Positions 26,116-34,499 of a DNA stretch of 64,000 bases are shown here, piece after piece. The stretch comes from Verrucomicrobiales bacterium (GTDB lineage Bacteria > Verrucomicrobiota > Verrucomicrobiia > Limisphaerales > JAYPXF01). The DNA is taken from contig PBAL01000087.1 of assembly GCA_002715965.1 (NCBI GenBank), positions 124,001 to 188,000 of the forward strand, in the 5' to 3' direction. The notes beneath the pieces were generated by a model. It did no database searches. It had not been told where the DNA came from and saw only the letters and a program-made list of their open reading frames with translations. Each line of letters starts with the position of its first letter. The stretch's first letter is position 1. A program made the position numbers and the translations under genes.

Positions 26116-26999
26116 TCACTGCGATGAAGAAATCGGTAGTGGGCTCTGGGGGGGGAGGCGCGTGACCTTGACCTTCAGCGGAAGGCTGAAGGGAACGTGC
26201 GGCCAGTCGCCCTCGTTTCTCCAGTTGAACAGGGCGTGGTCCTTGATGGTCAGATCGTTTATTAGTCTACAATGGTTCTCGCGGCGTATTCTAAACGCGG
26301 GATTGCTGATGGTTCTTCCCCAGTTGTCGATGACCCTGATGCCTACGCTTGAGTATGAGATGATGGCTTCGGGGTTGTTGAGATCCAGGGCAATCCAGGG
26401 ACCAGATGTTTTGAACAACTGGCTGATTCCGTCGGGCGCGAAATTGACCGGGGGAGCGACACCTTCCGGCTTGAAGTGAATTGTTTCGATGTAGAACGGG
26501 CCCAGTCTTTGTTTCACTGGCACCGACGTGAGAGACTCTTGGTTCGAACCTGGGAGTTCAATCGCCATGTTCGCTTGTTGTTGCTGTCCTGGACGATTTC
26601 GAGCTGAAGGTGTGAGTCGGTCGTCTTCAGGATCTCCGAACGAACCAGCCAGCGTGTTTCTTCCAGAGATTTGGAACGGCGCGTTCCCGTGGCCTCGGAC
26701 TCGTGGTATCCCTGCAGCAGAGAGGACTTGTGAATCTTCGGGATTCGCCGATTCGCGGTGGATGGATGTCGATGGATGATTTCCAGTTCGACACCGCGGA
26801 TGGGGTTCAAGATGTCTGCGCCCACCTTGACGGTGTTGGTTGTAAAGGTCGAGGAATTGATCCCAATGGAGCCAAATCCGAATCGTACGAATCCTGACTC
26901 CAAAGTCGAAGCCTTGCGCTTGGATTGTGAAACCCAGATGGCCACCGCCAGCAAAGCGCAGAGAGACAGCGTTCCCAAGATCAGCGCGAACTTCCTCAT
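26116..26999 (-). pseudogene. Exported protein of unknown function, apparently frameshifted
   Basis: Two overlapping minus-strand frames each look native over a different part. The first begins at an ATG at 26999 with a signal segment (KFALILGTLSLCALLAVAIW) and reads credibly to about LQLEIVQDSNNKRTW near 26575, ending at 26514. The second frame becomes credible from an ATG at 26572 (MAIELPGSNQESLTSVPV) and continues to 26116, with phrases such as GPWIALDLNNPEAIISYS. The simplest reading is one gene of about 290 residues broken by a single frameshift near 26570. Two overlapping genes are the alternative. I recognise no family. The signal sequence suggests an exported or anchored protein. Confidence 0.55.
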
Positions 27000-27051
27000 G
27001 CCGGAACAGTACACAAGAAGTCCGCTTCAAGTCAGGGGATTCCCGGCGGCT

Positions 27052-27600
27052 TTATGCGAAGGAGGTGGCCAAGTGGTGATGATAAAGGGCGGCCATGACC
27101 AGTGAATGTCCGAACTTTCCTTCGGCAGCGAGTTTTGGGATATCGGCCAAGGGGATTGTGTGGGTGATCAGATCTTCGCTGTGGTCGAGTTCGATGTCTG
27201 AGGATTTGCGGCAGTTGTCCACGAGGACAGTAAAGGTGGTGTTGTCCATGATGGCTGGGTTTGAAAAGACCCTGCCGATCACGCGAGCATTCTCCCCTTC
27301 GTAACCGGTTTCCTCCCGGAGTTCACGTAGTCCGGCTTCGATCGGATCGGGATCGGTGGCGTCCATCACTCCACCTGGGATCTCCATCTCCACGGTGTTG
27401 GACCCGTGTCGAAACTGTTCGACCATGATCAGTTCCATGTTTTCGGTGACTGCAATCACGTTCACCCAGTCGGATGCGTGGGCGACGATGAACTCATGTT
27501 CGTGACCGTTGCGCGGATTGATCTTGCGGGTGGAAGAGATGCGGAAGATTCGGTGGTCGGCGACTCTATTGGATTCGACTGTTTTCCAGGCGCGGATCAT
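27052..27600 (-). CDS. Nudix hydrolase, ADP-ribose pyrophosphatase-like
   Basis: 182 residues with a clear Nudix box: GGVMDATD, then EAGLRELREETGYEGE. The REL-REETGY part that binds metal is intact. The upstream Glu of the canonical box appears to be replaced by Asp within a slightly longer loop. The upstream phrase MVEQFRHGSNTVEMEIPGG is typical of ADP-ribose/nucleoside-diphosphate-sugar pyrophosphatases, so hydrolysis of ADP-ribose or a related diphosphate in the cytoplasm is likely. There is no signal peptide. The downstream neighbour on this strand is the frameshifted exported gene, and the DUF6807 gene lies upstream with a terminator between them, so it probably has its own promoter. Confidence 0.92.
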   Translation of the reverse strand: MIRAWKTVESNRVADHRIFRISSTRKINPRNGHEHEFIVAHASDWVNVIAVTENMELIMVEQFRHGSNTVEMEIPGGVMDATDPDPIEAGLRELREETGYEGENARVIGRVFSNPAIMDNTTFTVLVDNCRKSSDIELDHSEDLITHTIPLADIPKLAAEGKFGHSLVMAALYHHHLATSFA

Positions 27601-27617
27601 GACGTTGGCTCAAAGAA

Positions 27618-27649
27618 ATTGCCGCCCGGGGAAATCCTCGGACGGCAAT
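27618..27649 (-). terminator. Rho-independent-type terminator after the DUF6807 gene
   Basis: On the minus strand an imperfect 14-bp stem, ATTGCCGTCCGAGG paired with CCCCGGGCGGCAAT, encloses a short loop. It is followed directly by TTTCTTTG. It lies about 18 bp after the stop codon of the DUF6807 gene and just before the Nudix gene start. Confidence 0.7.
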
Positions 27650-27666
27650 CAAAGGTGGATTCTTGG

Positions 27667-28638
27667 TTAGTTCGAAAACGCTTTGTACTGCGCTGGAATA
27701 TCAGCGGACTTGTTGTCGCCTTTGTGGAACAGGAAGCGATACGTGAAGGTGACACTGGTGCCTTTCTTGATCAGCATGTCGCCGGTTCCCTTGGGCTTCT
27801 TTTCAAAGTTGTGGACGCCAAAGGGATTGGCGGCAACGAGGCCGTAGTCGCGGGCGTGCCACCAGGTCGGATGGCGGGGGTTGTCCGGATGATCGAAAAT
27901 GGCGACGCCGACGGTCTTGCCGTCGATCTGTCCCCAATAGTCCACCCATGCTGCGCGCTTGCCCCACATGTCTTTGCCCTCGACACCTTCGCTGTTGATG
28001 CTTTTGCCGGTGACGGTGTGGACCCCCCGACGTTCATCCTTGCGGATGCGCAGCAGAGGATTGGTGCGGATGGCCATGGTGCCTTCCTTGGTGTCGCCGA
28101 AGGTGACGTCACCCGCGGAGGCGTTGATGGTGATGGTGAAGTCGATGTGACGGCCAACTTTCGATTCGCCGAAGCTTACGACGCGCTTGTCGGTGCAGAC
28201 AACTTTGCCGGCATGATCTGCCCAGCTGTTTTCGGTGGTGATCGTGTCGCCTTTGATTTTCATGGACTGCTGGCCGATTTTGCCAGGCTTGAGGGATTTG
28301 TTTTTGCCGGGGTATTCCAGCCAGAACTGAACCTTGTTCACGTCGTCATGCGTGTACCAAAGGGATTTATGATGTGGATGATCACTGGCTTCGTTGTCGA
28401 CGCCCTCTTTCATTGGATAGTTGCGGGTCATGGGAATCCCGTGCGGTCCGATGACGGGGTACATGATGGGTTTGGAATGTCCGGTGAAGACGTATTCGGT
28501 AAACAGTTTTCCGTCGATCTTGACGATGGCTTTGCCCTTGGCCTTGGTAATCTTGACCTTGCCGGCTGTCGCGCTCTGTGCGAAAGCGCAGGCGAGGGCG
28601 ATCGCGAGCAGTGAGATGATGCGGTTGATACGATTCAT
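27667..28638 (-). CDS. DUF6807 (PmoA-like) exported protein
   Basis: 323 residues with signal peptide RIISLLAIALACAFAQSATA. The body matches the family annotated DUF6807 or, misleadingly, methane oxygenase PmoA in PVC and Bacteroidetes genomes. Typical phrases are VIGPHGIPMTRNYPM, EASDHPHHKSLWYTHDD, VAIFDHPDNPRHPTWWHARD and YGLVAANPFG. The His cluster in DHPHHKS and DHPDNPRHP could bind a metal or a sugar acid, but the function is not established. It has its own terminator downstream. Divergent transcription of the two-component cluster begins about 190-320 bp upstream. Members of this family often sit near sulfatases and oxidoreductases of glycan-degrading loci, which fits this window. Confidence 0.9.
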   Translation of the reverse strand: MNRINRIISLLAIALACAFAQSATAGKVKITKAKGKAIVKIDGKLFTEYVFTGHSKPIMYPVIGPHGIPMTRNYPMKEGVDNEASDHPHHKSLWYTHDDVNKVQFWLEYPGKNKSLKPGKIGQQSMKIKGDTITTENSWADHAGKVVCTDKRVVSFGESKVGRHIDFTITINASAGDVTFGDTKEGTMAIRTNPLLRIRKDERRGVHTVTGKSINSEGVEGKDMWGKRAAWVDYWGQIDGKTVGVAIFDHPDNPRHPTWWHARDYGLVAANPFGVHNFEKKPKGTGDMLIKKGTSVTFTYRFLFHKGDNKSADIPAQYKAFSN

Positions 28639-28802
28639 GGGGGAATTGACGGTATGGGGCAGGGAATACTCAAGGGAATTCGGTTGGAGGATTTCTGTTG
28701 AGCTCGATCTGAGTTGAAAGTAGGCCGGAGTAGAGGGCGATTCTCCCGGGAGAAAACCGTTGCCGATCGAACCGAGGAATTGAAGGAGCCGACGGTAATT
28801 CT

Positions 28803-28961
28803 CGAGGAGGAAATGAGCCGCCGGGCGGAGACGCGAGGCGTTGTCTCGATGCGGGCGCCGATGATCACCTCAGCAAGCCGGTCGAAATGAAGAAACTCCT
28901 TCACAAATCCAACCAGCTCCTTCAAAAGGCGACCCAACGCCAAACAACCCATCCAACGACC
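28803..28961 (+). pseudogene. Relic of a receiver-domain C-terminus
   Basis: In the same frame as the following response regulator, the translation reads GGDARRCLDAGADDHLSKPV and then EMKKLLHKSNQLLQKA. This is the signature end of a receiver domain (beta 5 Lys in LSKPV, preceded by CLDAGADD), as at the C-terminus of a hybrid histidine kinase. Upstream of about 28810 no receiver or kinase sequence can be read. An upstream hybrid kinase gene has probably been deleted, leaving its last 50 or so codons. The ATG at 28887 lies inside this relic and is unlikely to be the true start of the next gene. Confidence 0.65.
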
Positions 28962-29591
28962 GTGAGCACCAAAGTAGCAATCATTGACGACGAGGAGAGT
29001 GTCCGAAACAGCATCCGGATGTGGCTTGATCACGCGGAAGATTTCCAATGTGTGGGCACTTGGACCACGCAGCTGGAGGCCAGCTCGGAAATCGTTTGGA
29101 AGAAGCCCGACGTGATCCTTGTGGACCTGCACCTTCAGCATGGCACGGGCATCGACGCCTTGAAAGCCATCAAGGCTGGCATGCCCAATATCAAGATCAT
29201 CATGCTCACCGGTGAGGAGGACTATTACTGGATCGAACAGACCTTGAAGGCGGGAGCTGACGGCTATCTGCTCAAAAGCACGATCCAGGAACGCCTCGCC
29301 GGTGCAATCAGTGAAGCCATGTCTGGTGGCCTGCCGCTTTCGGGCGAAATCAGCCGGGCCTTGGTGAAACGGGAATTGAATCCCGGCGCGTCAGATGGTT
29401 TCTCCAACCTCACCCCGCGTGAGAAGCTCGTGTTGCACGAGATGTCCGAAGGCATGGTTTACAAGGAAATCGCCTCAAAGCATTCCATCAGCCTTGAAAC
29501 GGTGAGGACACACGCCCGCCGGATTTTTCAAAAAATTCAGGTAAACAATCGAACGGAAGCCGTGCTGGCATACGTGAAAAGCCGCTCGTAG
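28962..29591 (+). CDS. NarL/LuxR-type response regulator
   Basis: 209 residues from a GTG at 28962, chosen because it starts directly at VSTKVAIIDDEESVR. An ATG at 28887 in the same frame would add residues belonging to a receiver relic. The receiver domain is intact: acidic pair IIDDEES, phospho-acceptor Asp in VILVDLHLQHG, Thr in IIMLTGEED and Lys in GYLLKS. The C-terminal LuxR-type helix-turn-helix reads LTPREKLVLHEMSEG, then YKEIASKHSISLETVRTH, then VNNRTEAV. It should bind DNA as a dimer after phosphorylation. No intact histidine kinase is left in the cluster, so its signal source is unknown. The decayed receiver-PAS gene starts 9 bp downstream. Confidence 0.93.
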   Translation: MSTKVAIIDDEESVRNSIRMWLDHAEDFQCVGTWTTQLEASSEIVWKKPDVILVDLHLQHGTGIDALKAIKAGMPNIKIIMLTGEEDYYWIEQTLKAGADGYLLKSTIQERLAGAISEAMSGGLPLSGEISRALVKRELNPGASDGFSNLTPREKLVLHEMSEGMVYKEIASKHSISLETVRTHARRIFQKIQVNNRTEAVLAYVKSRS

Positions 29592-29599
29592 ATCGGGTC

Positions 29600-30494
29600 A
29601 TGTCGACCAAAGCCATAGTCCTGATTGTTGATGATGAAGAGCGCAATCGAGACCTGATGGAGGCGATGCTCCGCCCCATGGGCTTTACGCTCGTGACCGC
29701 GGAAAACGGCCAGGAAGCCCTGCTGCGAACCACTGAACTCAAGCCCGATCTCGTTCTTCTGGACGTGATGATGCCTGACCTTTCGGGCTTCGAAGTGCGG
29801 ACAATACCGCGCAGATACCGATCATCATGGTCACGGCCTTGGATGACCGTGAATCCCGCATCCAGGGGATCGAGGCAGGCGCGGATGATTTTCTCACCAA
29901 GCCCGTCGATCGACTGGAACTCAAGGCACGTGTCAAGACCGTTACGCAGTTGAACCGATTCCGAAAACTGCTCGCTGAGCGTGAGAAGTTTGAGCGCATC
30001 GCCGAGTTCGCCACGGACGGATTCCTTCTGCTCGATGGGGAAGACAAGATTCAGCATGCGAACCCGCGTGCGTGCGTTGAAGGTCATATCCGGTGGCGAC
30101 TCATTGATCGGCAAGCCGGTCAAAGAGATGGTCGGCAGCGGGTTTACACTCAAACCGGCACCCAGTTGGGAGAACTGGATCGGTGCGGACAAAGTCGACA
30201 TGATGGCCATACGCTATCTGGTGCGTGCCAAGTGCGCTGAAAACGATGCCGCTTGGCTGAAGGTTGAGCTTTTCAGTCTGCCCGCGACCGGGGGGCGCTG
30301 ACTGGCTCGTGCGCTTGTCGGATATCACGCAGGCGGTCAAGCAGCAGCGCGACAGCTGGAACTTTAACCACGCAGTTGCCAGCAAACTCTTTCCTTCACT
30401 TGACGACATCAATTCCAATCTCGACATCCTGGCACAATTCCGATTGTGCTGGCGTCATCATGCGGGTCACTCTGTCGGCGGTCTGAAGCGGTGA
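29600..30494 (+). pseudogene. Receiver-PAS regulator broken by at least three frameshifts
   Basis: The ATG at 29600 opens a good receiver domain: MSTKAIVLIVDDEERNRDLM, then PDLVLLDVMMPDLSGFEV. Right after GFEV, near 29801, the frame changes and about 15 nt appear to be missing. The domain resumes as DNTAQIPIIMVTALDDRES and GADDFLTKPVDRLELKARV. A PAS-like segment follows (FERIAEFATDGFLLLDGEDK). Near 30070 the frame shifts again (SLIGKPVKEMVGSGF) and near 30290 a third time (WLVRLSDITQAVKQQRD), ending at 30494. Several independent lesions plus a deletion indicate a true pseudogene and make a single sequencing error unlikely. Its last frame ends in GTGA, overlapping the likely start of the HAD gene, so the locus was once an operon. 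Confidence 0.85.
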
Positions 30495-31123
30495 TTGAAG
30501 CGATATTCTTTGATTTCGACGGAGTCATCATGGACTCCATGGCGCTCAAGTTGGATTCATACGCGCATGCATTGCGTGATTACGAATTCGATCGTGACGA
30601 TATCAGCCGGATCATGGCTCAGCACATGGGCACTTCACGGCGCAAGATCCTCGTCGAGATGTATCGCGAGTTGAAAGGAGAGGTGATGCCTGCAGATTCT
30701 TTCGCTCGGGCATTGCAGGATTTCAACGCGCAGGATGCGGCGAGCGTGCCTCGGATGCCGTTCGTTCCGGGAAGCCTGGAGTTCATCAAGTCAATTCATC
30801 GAGATCGGTTCACAGCGGTGGTTACCGGCACGCCACACGATGTTATTCAAGATACTGCAAGGTATCATGGGCTCACGAGTTACTTTGATGTCATTCGTGG
30901 AACGCCTGATTCGAAAACGCAAATCGTTTCCGAAGAGCTGAAGCGTCACTCGCTGAATCCGGAACGCTCAATCTTCATCGGCGACGGATTGGCGGATCAG
31001 CGTGCGGCAGATAATTGCGGGATGAGATTCGTGGGGGTGAGGGGGGAGTTCTCTTCGTTTGAACCGGAGAGTGCCTGGATGGTGGTGAACGATCTGAATG
31101 AGATAGAGGTAGAGGCCGAATAG
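30491..31123 (+). CDS. HAD-superfamily hydrolase (phosphoglycolate phosphatase-like)
   Basis: About 210 residues from a GTG at 30491. Motif I starts at residue 8: D8-F-D10-G-V-I-M-D, giving the nucleophile and the acid-base Asp. Motif II is VVTGTPHDV, the Lys region is DSKTQIV, and the metal-binding motif IV is FIGDGLADQRAADNCG. A helical cap lies between motifs I and II, as in phosphoglycolate phosphatase/beta-phosphoglucomutase-type enzymes. It is cytoplasmic with no signal peptide. The start overlaps the end of the broken receiver-PAS gene by 4 bp, so it was once coupled to it; ATG is not available at this position. The substrate is unknown; a sugar phosphate is likely. Confidence 0.88.
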   Translation: MIEAIFFDFDGVIMDSMALKLDSYAHALRDYEFDRDDISRIMAQHMGTSRRKILVEMYRELKGEVMPADSFARALQDFNAQDAASVPRMPFVPGSLEFIKSIHRDRFTAVVTGTPHDVIQDTARYHGLTSYFDVIRGTPDSKTQIVSEELKRHSLNPERSIFIGDGLADQRAADNCGMRFVGVRGEFSSFEPESAWMVVNDLNEIEVEAE

Positions 31124-31148
31124 GGTATTCGTGTCCGGCGCCCTTGGG

Positions 31149-31356
31149 TAATGGCTTCCTCGGACTTCAGCCAACTGTCGAGCTTCGTATTCAGCTTCTT
31201 TGTGAGTCCGGGTTTATATTTGGCGAGGTTGTTCGTTTCAGCCAGATATTCCTTCAAGTCGTCGAGCTCCGGAGAACCGTTATCAATTCGTTGGATCAAA
31301 TTGCGGTCACCAGCGCGAATGGCTGCGCCGACGCGATTGCGACCGCGTGGGTAGGG
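31149..31356 (-). pseudogene. Sulfatase C-terminal relic
   Basis: The minus strand encodes GAAIRAGDRNLIQRIDNGSP, then ELDDLKEYLAETNNLAKYKP, then GLTKKLNTKLDSWLKSEEA. This is the standard C-terminal end of PVC sulfatases (the block often written G-x-W-K-L-I, ELYDL-x-x-DP-x-E-x-x-NLA, then a Lys-rich helix). No sulfatase core is found before it: the space upstream is taken by the end of an epimerase gene on the same strand at 31376. The fragment has no start codon of its own that would make sense. It is a second deleted sulfatase; the other relic, at 24467-24649, retains the opposite end. Confidence 0.8.
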
Positions 31357-31375
31357 GGAGCCAGGAGCAAACGCT

Positions 31376-32275
31376 TCATCCCTTCAGCCATTTCTTCAAG
31401 GTTGCCAAGTCCTTCGCGTAAGCCGCCTCACCCTTCTTGGCGATGTCTGGATCCGTGCGGTGCAGATGTTCGACGTGCAGGGAGATCGGTCCATCGAAGC
31501 GTCCGATCTTGAAGTCCTTGAAGAACTTCTTCTCCACCCGCCCCTCGCCCAAGGGAACATTTTGAACTTTCAATCCGTTCCACACGTAATCCTTCACATA
31601 GATCGAAGCGGTCAATGGCATCGCGAGCCGTGCGTTCAACGGCCAGGCCAATCCGCCTTCAACCGCAGCATGGCGGATGTCGAACGCCAGCGACACTGCC
31701 TCCCGTGGAAGATCTTCGATCAGTTCGCAGATGTCCCAAATCGGTGCGCCGACGTATTTGTTGCCGGCGTGGTTCTGATAAAGCGCCTGGATACCCAGCT
31801 CCTTGTTCAGCGCGGCAAGTTCCTTGAGTTCCGATCGGAAGTTTGCCAGTTGCGGCCTGATCGGCTTTTTCAAATCGTAGCGATAGTAGGACATGCGATA
31901 GCGCTTCACCCCGAGCTTGGCGGCTGTGCGGAGAACAGTCTCCGCCCCTTGCGACTTGTCCGTGGCCGAGTTGATACCCGAGGCCATGATCGTGATCTCA
32001 CGGTTCTTTCTCCGCATCGCAGCAACCATTTCGGGCAACTTTTCCGGCACTTGCTCCGGCTCAATGTGTCCGCCCGGTCGAATAGTCGCTTCAACGCCCG
32101 CCATACCCAGTTGAGCGGTCAGGTTTGCCAGCTCATCGAAACTCAAGTTCTGGAACATCTTGGTGAAGTAACAGATCTCCGGAGATTTCTTTCCCTTGGA
32201 AGCAGCTTTTGCGACGGGGGATGAAAGTGCGGCTGCACCAGTCCCAATCAGAGCCAGGCTTTTGCGTCGATTCAT
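31376..32275 (-). CDS. Tat-exported sugar phosphate isomerase/epimerase-like protein
   Basis: About 299 residues from the ATG at 32275; ATGs at 32281 and 32320 in frame give longer N-termini. The chosen start puts the Tat-like signal NRRKSLALIGTGAAALSSPV at the N-terminus. The body is a xylose-isomerase-like TIM barrel: AGVEATIRPGGHIEPEQV, IMASGIN, LYQNHAGNKYVG, AFDIRHAAVEGG, IYVKDYVWNG and LHVEHLHRTDP. Family metal ligands (Glu, Asp/His, His, Glu) can be placed in these blocks. It is a second exported epimerase, related in fold to the one at 5271-6332 but only distantly similar. The sulfatase relic lies 20 bp downstream. The substrate is unknown; periplasmic handling of sugars from degraded glycans is the likely context. 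Confidence 0.88.
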   Translation of the reverse strand: MNRRKSLALIGTGAAALSSPVAKAASKGKKSPEICYFTKMFQNLSFDELANLTAQLGMAGVEATIRPGGHIEPEQVPEKLPEMVAAMRRKNREITIMASGINSATDKSQGAETVLRTAAKLGVKRYRMSYYRYDLKKPIRPQLANFRSELKELAALNKELGIQALYQNHAGNKYVGAPIWDICELIEDLPREAVSLAFDIRHAAVEGGLAWPLNARLAMPLTASIYVKDYVWNGLKVQNVPLGEGRVEKKFFKDFKIGRFDGPISLHVEHLHRTDPDIAKKGEAAYAKDLATLKKWLKG

Positions 32276-33012
32276 TCGCATGCGCGGATCGTTGCGGGAC
32301 GCGCTCCGCGTCGCAAGCACTTTGGAACCATGCTTGCGTAACCTATTCGGTATGCCTCGCCCAGTCCTGAACCATTCGAATCAATGCACAAATCACCTGC
32401 GCATTACCCTAGATGAGCATCGTCGGTCGATTAGCGAACTCCGCCATGCCCATGAAGCAAAAAAGTAACCTGCAGTGGAGTGCCCCCATTCTTTGGTCCA
32501 AACGCTATGAGAGAACGGTTCTTATAGCTGCATAAGTCAGGTTTGGCGGGGAATCCGAGAAGGATGCGCAGCGCACGAGTGGTTGTGCGGCACTTCAGGC
32601 GCTTGCGCTTCTTGATGTGATCGAGCGGCTCGTTGGGATCGAGTCCAAGTTCGAAGATGACCTGTGTGCGATTGCGCGCGAAATCATAGACAAAGAACGA
32701 CATCAAGGACATCGTGCTTTGGAAGTGCGCACAGAAGCAAAGCGGCATATCCAGGAAGAACAAGAAGCCAAAGAAGAAACAGTAGTCCGAGCATCCCCGG
32801 TCACTCGTTCCCAAGCTCTCGCTTGGGAGTGCATCTCCTGGAAGCTCTGCTTCCAAACACTCCGCAATCCGCTCAGTTAGAACGACAACCGCACGCCCAC
32901 GAAGCGGAGCTTCGTGAATATGCGGTCCCAATCAGAGCTTGGGGTTGAGATCCTTGATGAACGGTTCACCAGCGTCTTGCTTCCACCCAACAATGCCACA
33001 TAATTTCGAAAC
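32276..33012. other. Long intergenic region without a convincing gene
   Basis: About 735 bp between the divergent epimerase and nitrilase genes. Open frames exist on both strands, for example minus 32431-32931, but the latter is translated partly through hairpin repeats and matches nothing I know. Three short hairpins cluster at 32809-32916 and are listed separately. Promoters for both flanking genes should lie here. Partial Lys/Arg-rich frames around 32560-32700 might be decayed coding sequence, but I cannot identify them. Confidence 0.5.
32809..32916. repeat. Cluster of three short hairpins
   Basis: Three perfect stems follow each other. TCCCAAGC-tctc-GCTTGGGA spans 32809-32828, TGGAAGC-tct-GCTTCCA spans 32839-32855, and CACGAAGC-gga-GCTTCGTG spans 32898-32916. 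All share the core AAGC-loop-GCTT with a loop of three or four bases, but the outer stem differs, as in short interspersed palindromic elements. They lie upstream of the nitrilase-family gene, ending about 97 bp before its start. Confidence 0.8.
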
Positions 33013-34380
33013 ATGATCCAACGAGTCCTCATAGCATTGAGTTTCGTCATCGCGACAGTCACGCACTCCCTCGGTTCCACCCCAGCGTCAGACAAGCTCG
33101 ACGGCTGGAAAATGACCGCCCCACGAGACGAGATACGTCCTCATTTCAAGTGTCTGTCGAACCATGGTCCTGGCAATACATGCAGTTACGTAATCCGTAC
33201 CGACGAGCGCGAAGGGCTCCATGGTGCCTGGACCAAGACTTTCAGTATCACCGGTGGCAAACACTACCGCTTTCGCGTTCTGAGAAAAACCGAAGGCGTC
33301 CCCATGCCCCGACGAAGCGCTCTGGCGAAGATCACCTGGCAGGACGACAAGGGGCGGTTGGTAAAGAACGACAATCCAACGAACCAGAAGTGGCTTCGTT
33401 CAGGAACTTCCACACATCGACCAGACTACCCATTGGATCGGGGAACGAAAAACGGTTGGACAGAACTTTCCGATATATACAAAGCACCCACCGGCGCAAC
33501 CAAGGCCGTGGTGGAACTTTTCTTTCGTTGGGCGCCACCGAACAGCCGGGTGGCCTGGAACGATGTTTCCTTGAAAGATGTCCCCGAACCGGCGAAGCGG
33601 ATCGTTCGACTTGCCTCCGTGCATCTCCGGCCCAGATCCGAGGAACGCACCGCCGAAGGGAACTGCAAGGTCTACGCACCTTACGTTGCGGAAGCGGCCG
33701 CCAAGAAAGCTGATCTCGTTGTCCTTGGTGAAACCATTACTATTTACGGAACGGGACTGAGCTACGCCGAAGCCGCAGAACCTATTCCCGGACCATCGAG
33801 CCGCTACTTCTCCGGACTCGCGCAGAAGCACGACCTGCACATCATCGTCGGTTTATTGGAAAAGGCCCGGCACCTCATCTACAACGTCGCCATCCTCATC
33901 GGACCGGACGGCAAGATCATCGGCAAGTATCGCAAGACCTGCCTGCCACGTGGTGAAGCAGACGGAGGCGTCAGTCCCGGCAATGAGTTTCCGGTGTTCC
34001 AAACCGAGTTTGGCAAAGTCGGCATGATGGTCTGCTATGACGCCTTCTTCCCCGAAGTCGCCCGCCAATTGACCATCAATGGCGCGGAGGTGATTGCCCT
34101 GCCCGTCTGGGGCTGTAACCCCGAACTCGCCTCCGCTCGCGCGACCGAAAACAGCGTCTACCTGGTCAGCAGCACCTTCACTGACCACAACCAGAATTGG
34201 ATCAAGACCGCCATCTTCAACCACGAAGGCGAAATGATACAGCAGGCCAAAAAGTGGGGCGAAGTCGTCATAGCAGAAGTCGATCTTAATCGTCGTAACC
34301 ACTGGCATGGAACGGGTGACTTCAAGGCCCGCATCAATCGCGGCCGCCCGAACTGGGTCGTGGAACGCCAGGGACGCTGA
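33013..34380 (+). CDS. Exported carbon-nitrogen hydrolase (nitrilase family) with an N-terminal carbohydrate-binding-like domain
   Basis: 455 residues. The signal peptide VLIALSFVIATVTHSLGS is followed by about 170 residues with the look of a beta-sandwich binding domain (RFRVLRKTEGVPM, then TKAVVELFFRWAPPNSRVAW). The catalytic domain starts at about 197. The nitrilase triad is intact: Glu240 in VVLGETIT, Lys308 in YRKTCLP and Cys341 in MVCYDAFFPE. It is therefore expected to hydrolyse an amide or nitrile C-N bond, probably an amide of a sugar or amino sugar, outside the cytoplasm. Most nitrilase-superfamily enzymes are cytoplasmic, so export plus a binding domain is a PVC-type variation. It is a single gene, convergent with the aldo/keto reductase. 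Confidence 0.9.
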   Translation: MIQRVLIALSFVIATVTHSLGSTPASDKLDGWKMTAPRDEIRPHFKCLSNHGPGNTCSYVIRTDEREGLHGAWTKTFSITGGKHYRFRVLRKTEGVPMPRRSALAKITWQDDKGRLVKNDNPTNQKWLRSGTSTHRPDYPLDRGTKNGWTELSDIYKAPTGATKAVVELFFRWAPPNSRVAWNDVSLKDVPEPAKRIVRLASVHLRPRSEERTAEGNCKVYAPYVAEAAAKKADLVVLGETITIYGTGLSYAEAAEPIPGPSSRYFSGLAQKHDLHIIVGLLEKARHLIYNVAILIGPDGKIIGKYRKTCLPRGEADGGVSPGNEFPVFQTEFGKVGMMVCYDAFFPEVARQLTINGAEVIALPVWGCNPELASARATENSVYLVSSTFTDHNQNWIKTAIFNHEGEMIQQAKKWGEVVIAEVDLNRRNHWHGTGDFKARINRGRPNWVVERQGR

Positions 34381-34499
34381 CAGATCGCAGGACCCGGCTC
34401 CATCTCAAGCCCGACGAACCAGAAGGCGATTAATTGCATTTTCATGGCCGAGGGGGGAATACGGAATCATCATGGCGGTGAGTGATCCGATTCCAAATA

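Noticed and set aside
28887..28961. ATG at 28887 as the start of the response regulator
   Set aside because: The residues it adds are the end of a receiver-domain relic (KPV-EMKKLL); the regulator proper begins at GTG 28962.
28635..29141. Minus-strand frame of 168 codons antisense to the response regulator leader
   Set aside because: It has no recognisable family or start signal and is explained as the shadow of the coding and relic sequence on the plus strand.
32809..32916. Hairpin cluster considered as a CRISPR array
   Set aside because: The units differ in sequence, are too short, and there are no equal spacers or cas genes.
32431..32931. Minus-strand frame of 166 codons
   Set aside because: Its N-terminal part is a translation of hairpin repeats, the rest matches nothing, and no start signal is visible.
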